Source: Pseudomonadota bacterium | Lineage (GTDB): Bacteria > Pseudomonadota > Alphaproteobacteria > Acetobacterales > Acetobacteraceae | Length of the DNA stretch: 6,180 bases | Assembly (NCBI GenBank): GCA_021808985.1 | Contig: JAKBAQ010000170.1 | Coordinates: 1 to 6,180 of the forward strand | Direction of reading: 5' to 3' | Shown here: positions 4,826 through 6,180 of the stretch, piece after piece | Numbering within the stretch: the first letter of the stretch is position 1 | How the letters are laid out: each line of letters starts with the position of its first letter | Program-made: the position numbers and the translations under genes | The notes under the pieces: generated by a model | The model's database searches: none | The model's input: the letters and a program-made list of their open reading frames with translations, nothing else | What the model was told of the DNA's origin: nothing

Positions 4826-6180
4826 GTGGCAACTCCCTGGTTGATATGGAATTCAAAACAATCATGCACGCCGCGCGCGGTGCTGGCCATGGTTTCCAGA
4901 AACGCCTCCCAGCTGGGCGCGCGGGTGGCGCGCAGCAGGGGGATGCGCATGGCGGGGGGGACGGTGTGGGCACGGTCTGACAGGCCGGTGATGCGGTTGA
5001 TGCCCTGCACGCCGCGCCAGAGATGATCAGCCGCCAGCAGCGCCTGCGCGTGGGCTTGCGGCAGATGCCCGGCATGGGCCAGGGCGCGCAGGGCATCGGC
5101 GGTGTTGGCGTGGAACAGCGCGGGCGCGCGCGGGCCGTGGATGAGTTGCAGCGCGGCGGCGATGAAGTTCAGCTCCAGCATGCCGCCGGGGATGGTTTTG
5201 ATGTCAAACGGGCCGCGGGGGGGAAGCTCGGCGGCGATGCGCTCGCGCATGGAGAGCGTGTCAGCGCGGATTTTGTCAGGCGAATCGGGACGCGAGAGGG
5301 CGGTGATGATCTCGGCGCTGACCTTGGGGGCGAAGCCGGGCGTGGCGGCCAGCACGCGCGCGCGGGTGAGGGCGAGGCGCTCCCAGGTCCAGGCGTCGGC
5401 GGCCTGGTAGCGGCGGAAGGCGGTGAGCGAGACGGCGACCGGGCCGTGATTGCCGGAGGGGCGCAGGCGCATGTCCACATGGTAGAGCGGGCCCTCGGGC
5501 CCGCGGGCGGTGAGCGCGGTGGTGAGCGCGTTGGCCAGGCGCACGAAATAGGGGGTGGGCGCGGTTTCCATCGGGGCGTGATCGTAGATCAGCATCAGGT
5601 CGAGATCAGACCCGGCGAGCATTTCGCCGCTGCCGGCCTTGCCCATGGCCACCACGGCGAAGGCGCCGCGCGGCACCTTGCCGTAGCGCGCCTGGTGCTG
5701 GGCCAGCACGCGCGGCAGCAGCGCGCCAAGGGCGGCGGCGGCGAGGTTGCTGCGCAGGCGGCCTGAGGAATCGGCGTCCAGACGGCCCTCCAGCGTGGCG
5801 ACTGAGAGATGAAACTCCTCGCGGCGGACGAAATGGCGGGTGAGGGCCACCGCGTCTTCCAGATCATCAGCGTCCCGCAGCAGGTGGCGCAGCACCGGCT
5901 TGGGGGCGGCGAAGCGGGCGGTGGGGGAGAGCAGTGCTTCGAGCGCGTGCGGGTCTTCGGCCAGATGCTCGGCCAGGGCCGGGGCGGCGCCCAGCACGGC
6001 GGCCATGCGCCGCAGCACCGCCGGGTTGCGCTGGAAGAGCGAGAGCAGCTGCACCCCGGCGCGCTGGCGGGAGAGCAAAGTGTCAAAATGGGCGAAGACC
6101 TTGTCCGGCTCGGGCTGCTCGCCCAGCACGGCGAGCAGCGGCGGCAGGATGGTCTCCAGCAGGTCGCGCGCGCGCTCGGA
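4822..6180 (-). CDS. glnE: Bifunctional glutamine synthetase adenylyltransferase/deadenylase, C-terminal half (runs off the right edge)
   Basis: GlnE adds AMP to, or removes it from, a tyrosine of glutamine synthetase in response to PII protein and glutamine, tuning nitrogen assimilation. The visible 452 residues are open to the window edge, about half of a typical 900-1000 residue enzyme. They contain the inter-domain helical region (FDTLLSRQRAGVQLLSLFQR, roughly visible residues 32-51), then the C-terminal nucleotidyltransferase domain responsible for adenylylation: AMGKAGSGEM (178-187), the metal-binding motif GSDLDLMLIYD (190-200, D192 and D194), DMRLRPSGNHGP (236-247) and GGMLELNF (332-339). 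The last motif usually reads GGLVDIEF, so the two acidic positions are E336 and N338 here. A C-terminal helical region follows and ends in HINQGVAT. The N-terminal deadenylylating domain, the true start and the promoter are outside the window. It overlaps bcp by 4 bases. Confidence 0.95.
   Translation of the reverse strand, partial: SERARDLLETILPPLLAVLGEQPEPDKVFAHFDTLLSRQRAGVQLLSLFQRNPAVLRRMAAVLGAAPALAEHLAEDPHALEALLSPTARFAAPKPVLRHLLRDADDLEDAVALTRHFVRREEFHLSVATLEGRLDADSSGRLRSNLAAAALGALLPRVLAQHQARYGKVPRGAFAVVAMGKAGSGEMLAGSDLDLMLIYDHAPMETAPTPYFVRLANALTTALTARGPEGPLYHVDMRLRPSGNHGPVAVSLTAFRRYQAADAWTWERLALTRARVLAATPGFAPKVSAEIITALSRPDSPDKIRADTLSMRERIAAELPPRGPFDIKTIPGGMLELNFIAAALQLIHGPRAPALFHANTADALRALAHAGHLPQAHAQALLAADHLWRGVQGINRITGLSDRAHTVPPAMRIPLLRATRAPSWEAFLETMASTARGVHDCFEFHINQGVAT
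4833..4838 (-). promoter_or_regulatory. Ribosome binding site of bcp inside the end of glnE
   Basis: AGGGAG on the minus strand lies 7 bases before the bcp ATG and within the last codons of glnE (those for Gln-Gly-Val). It supports the ATG at 4825 as the bcp start and fits coupled translation from glnE. Confidence 0.65.

Noticed and set aside
4953..4960. Run of consecutive G on the plus strand within glnE as a possible slippage or phase-variation site
   Set aside because: The reading frame is continuous on both sides, the tract is short, and glnE is not a typical phase-variable gene.
5023..5766. Long plus-strand open frame (247 codons) opposite glnE
   Set aside because: Glycine/arginine-rich shadow of the codon pattern of glnE; no ribosome binding site or domain supports it.

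Overview
The window looks like chromosomal DNA from a GC-rich alphaproteobacterium. The proteins (UbiE, MutM, CoaBC, GlnE, Bcp) read as alphaproteobacterial, and the mutM/ubiE divergent pair feeding into coaBC is an arrangement known from that class. My best guess is the Rhodospirillales/Acetobacteraceae side (Acidocella- or Acidiphilium-like). That placement is inference from general sequence character, not from a search.

Layout. Positions 1-1280 (minus strand) hold ubiE followed by the first 178 codons of coaBC, joined by a 4-base GTGA overlap. mutM runs the other way from 1306 to 2133, only 25 bp from the ubiE start. Positions 2134-2249 are a convergent gap with a compact palindrome that can act as an intrinsic terminator in both directions. 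Positions 2250-3347 (minus) encode a GAF-GGDEF diguanylate cyclase, with a 105-bp AT-rich promoter region upstream (3348-3452). Positions 3453-6180 (minus) are a tightly packed cluster: the C-terminal half of glnE, then bcp, then a GT8-like glycosyltransferase, each pair overlapping at stop/start codons.

How the genes relate. coaBC (coenzyme A synthesis), ubiE (ubiquinone/menaquinone methylation), mutM (repair of oxidised guanine) and bcp (peroxide reduction) are housekeeping functions, three of them linked to respiratory or oxidative metabolism. glnE adjusts glutamine synthetase activity to nitrogen status. The glycosyltransferase and the diguanylate cyclase are the less ordinary members and could both bear on the cell surface, but nothing in the sequence proves that they act together.

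This is largely a conserved core-genome region. I see no mobile element, CRISPR array, tRNA or rRNA, toxin-antitoxin pair or defence system, and no convincing novel multi-gene system. The points worth a second look are small: a shifted cysteine pattern in the MutM zinc finger, a nested bidirectional terminator, the extremely short ubiE/mutM divergent promoter, absence of ubiB between ubiE and coaBC, a glycosyltransferase coupled to bcp, and an altered motif in the GlnE adenylyltransferase domain.
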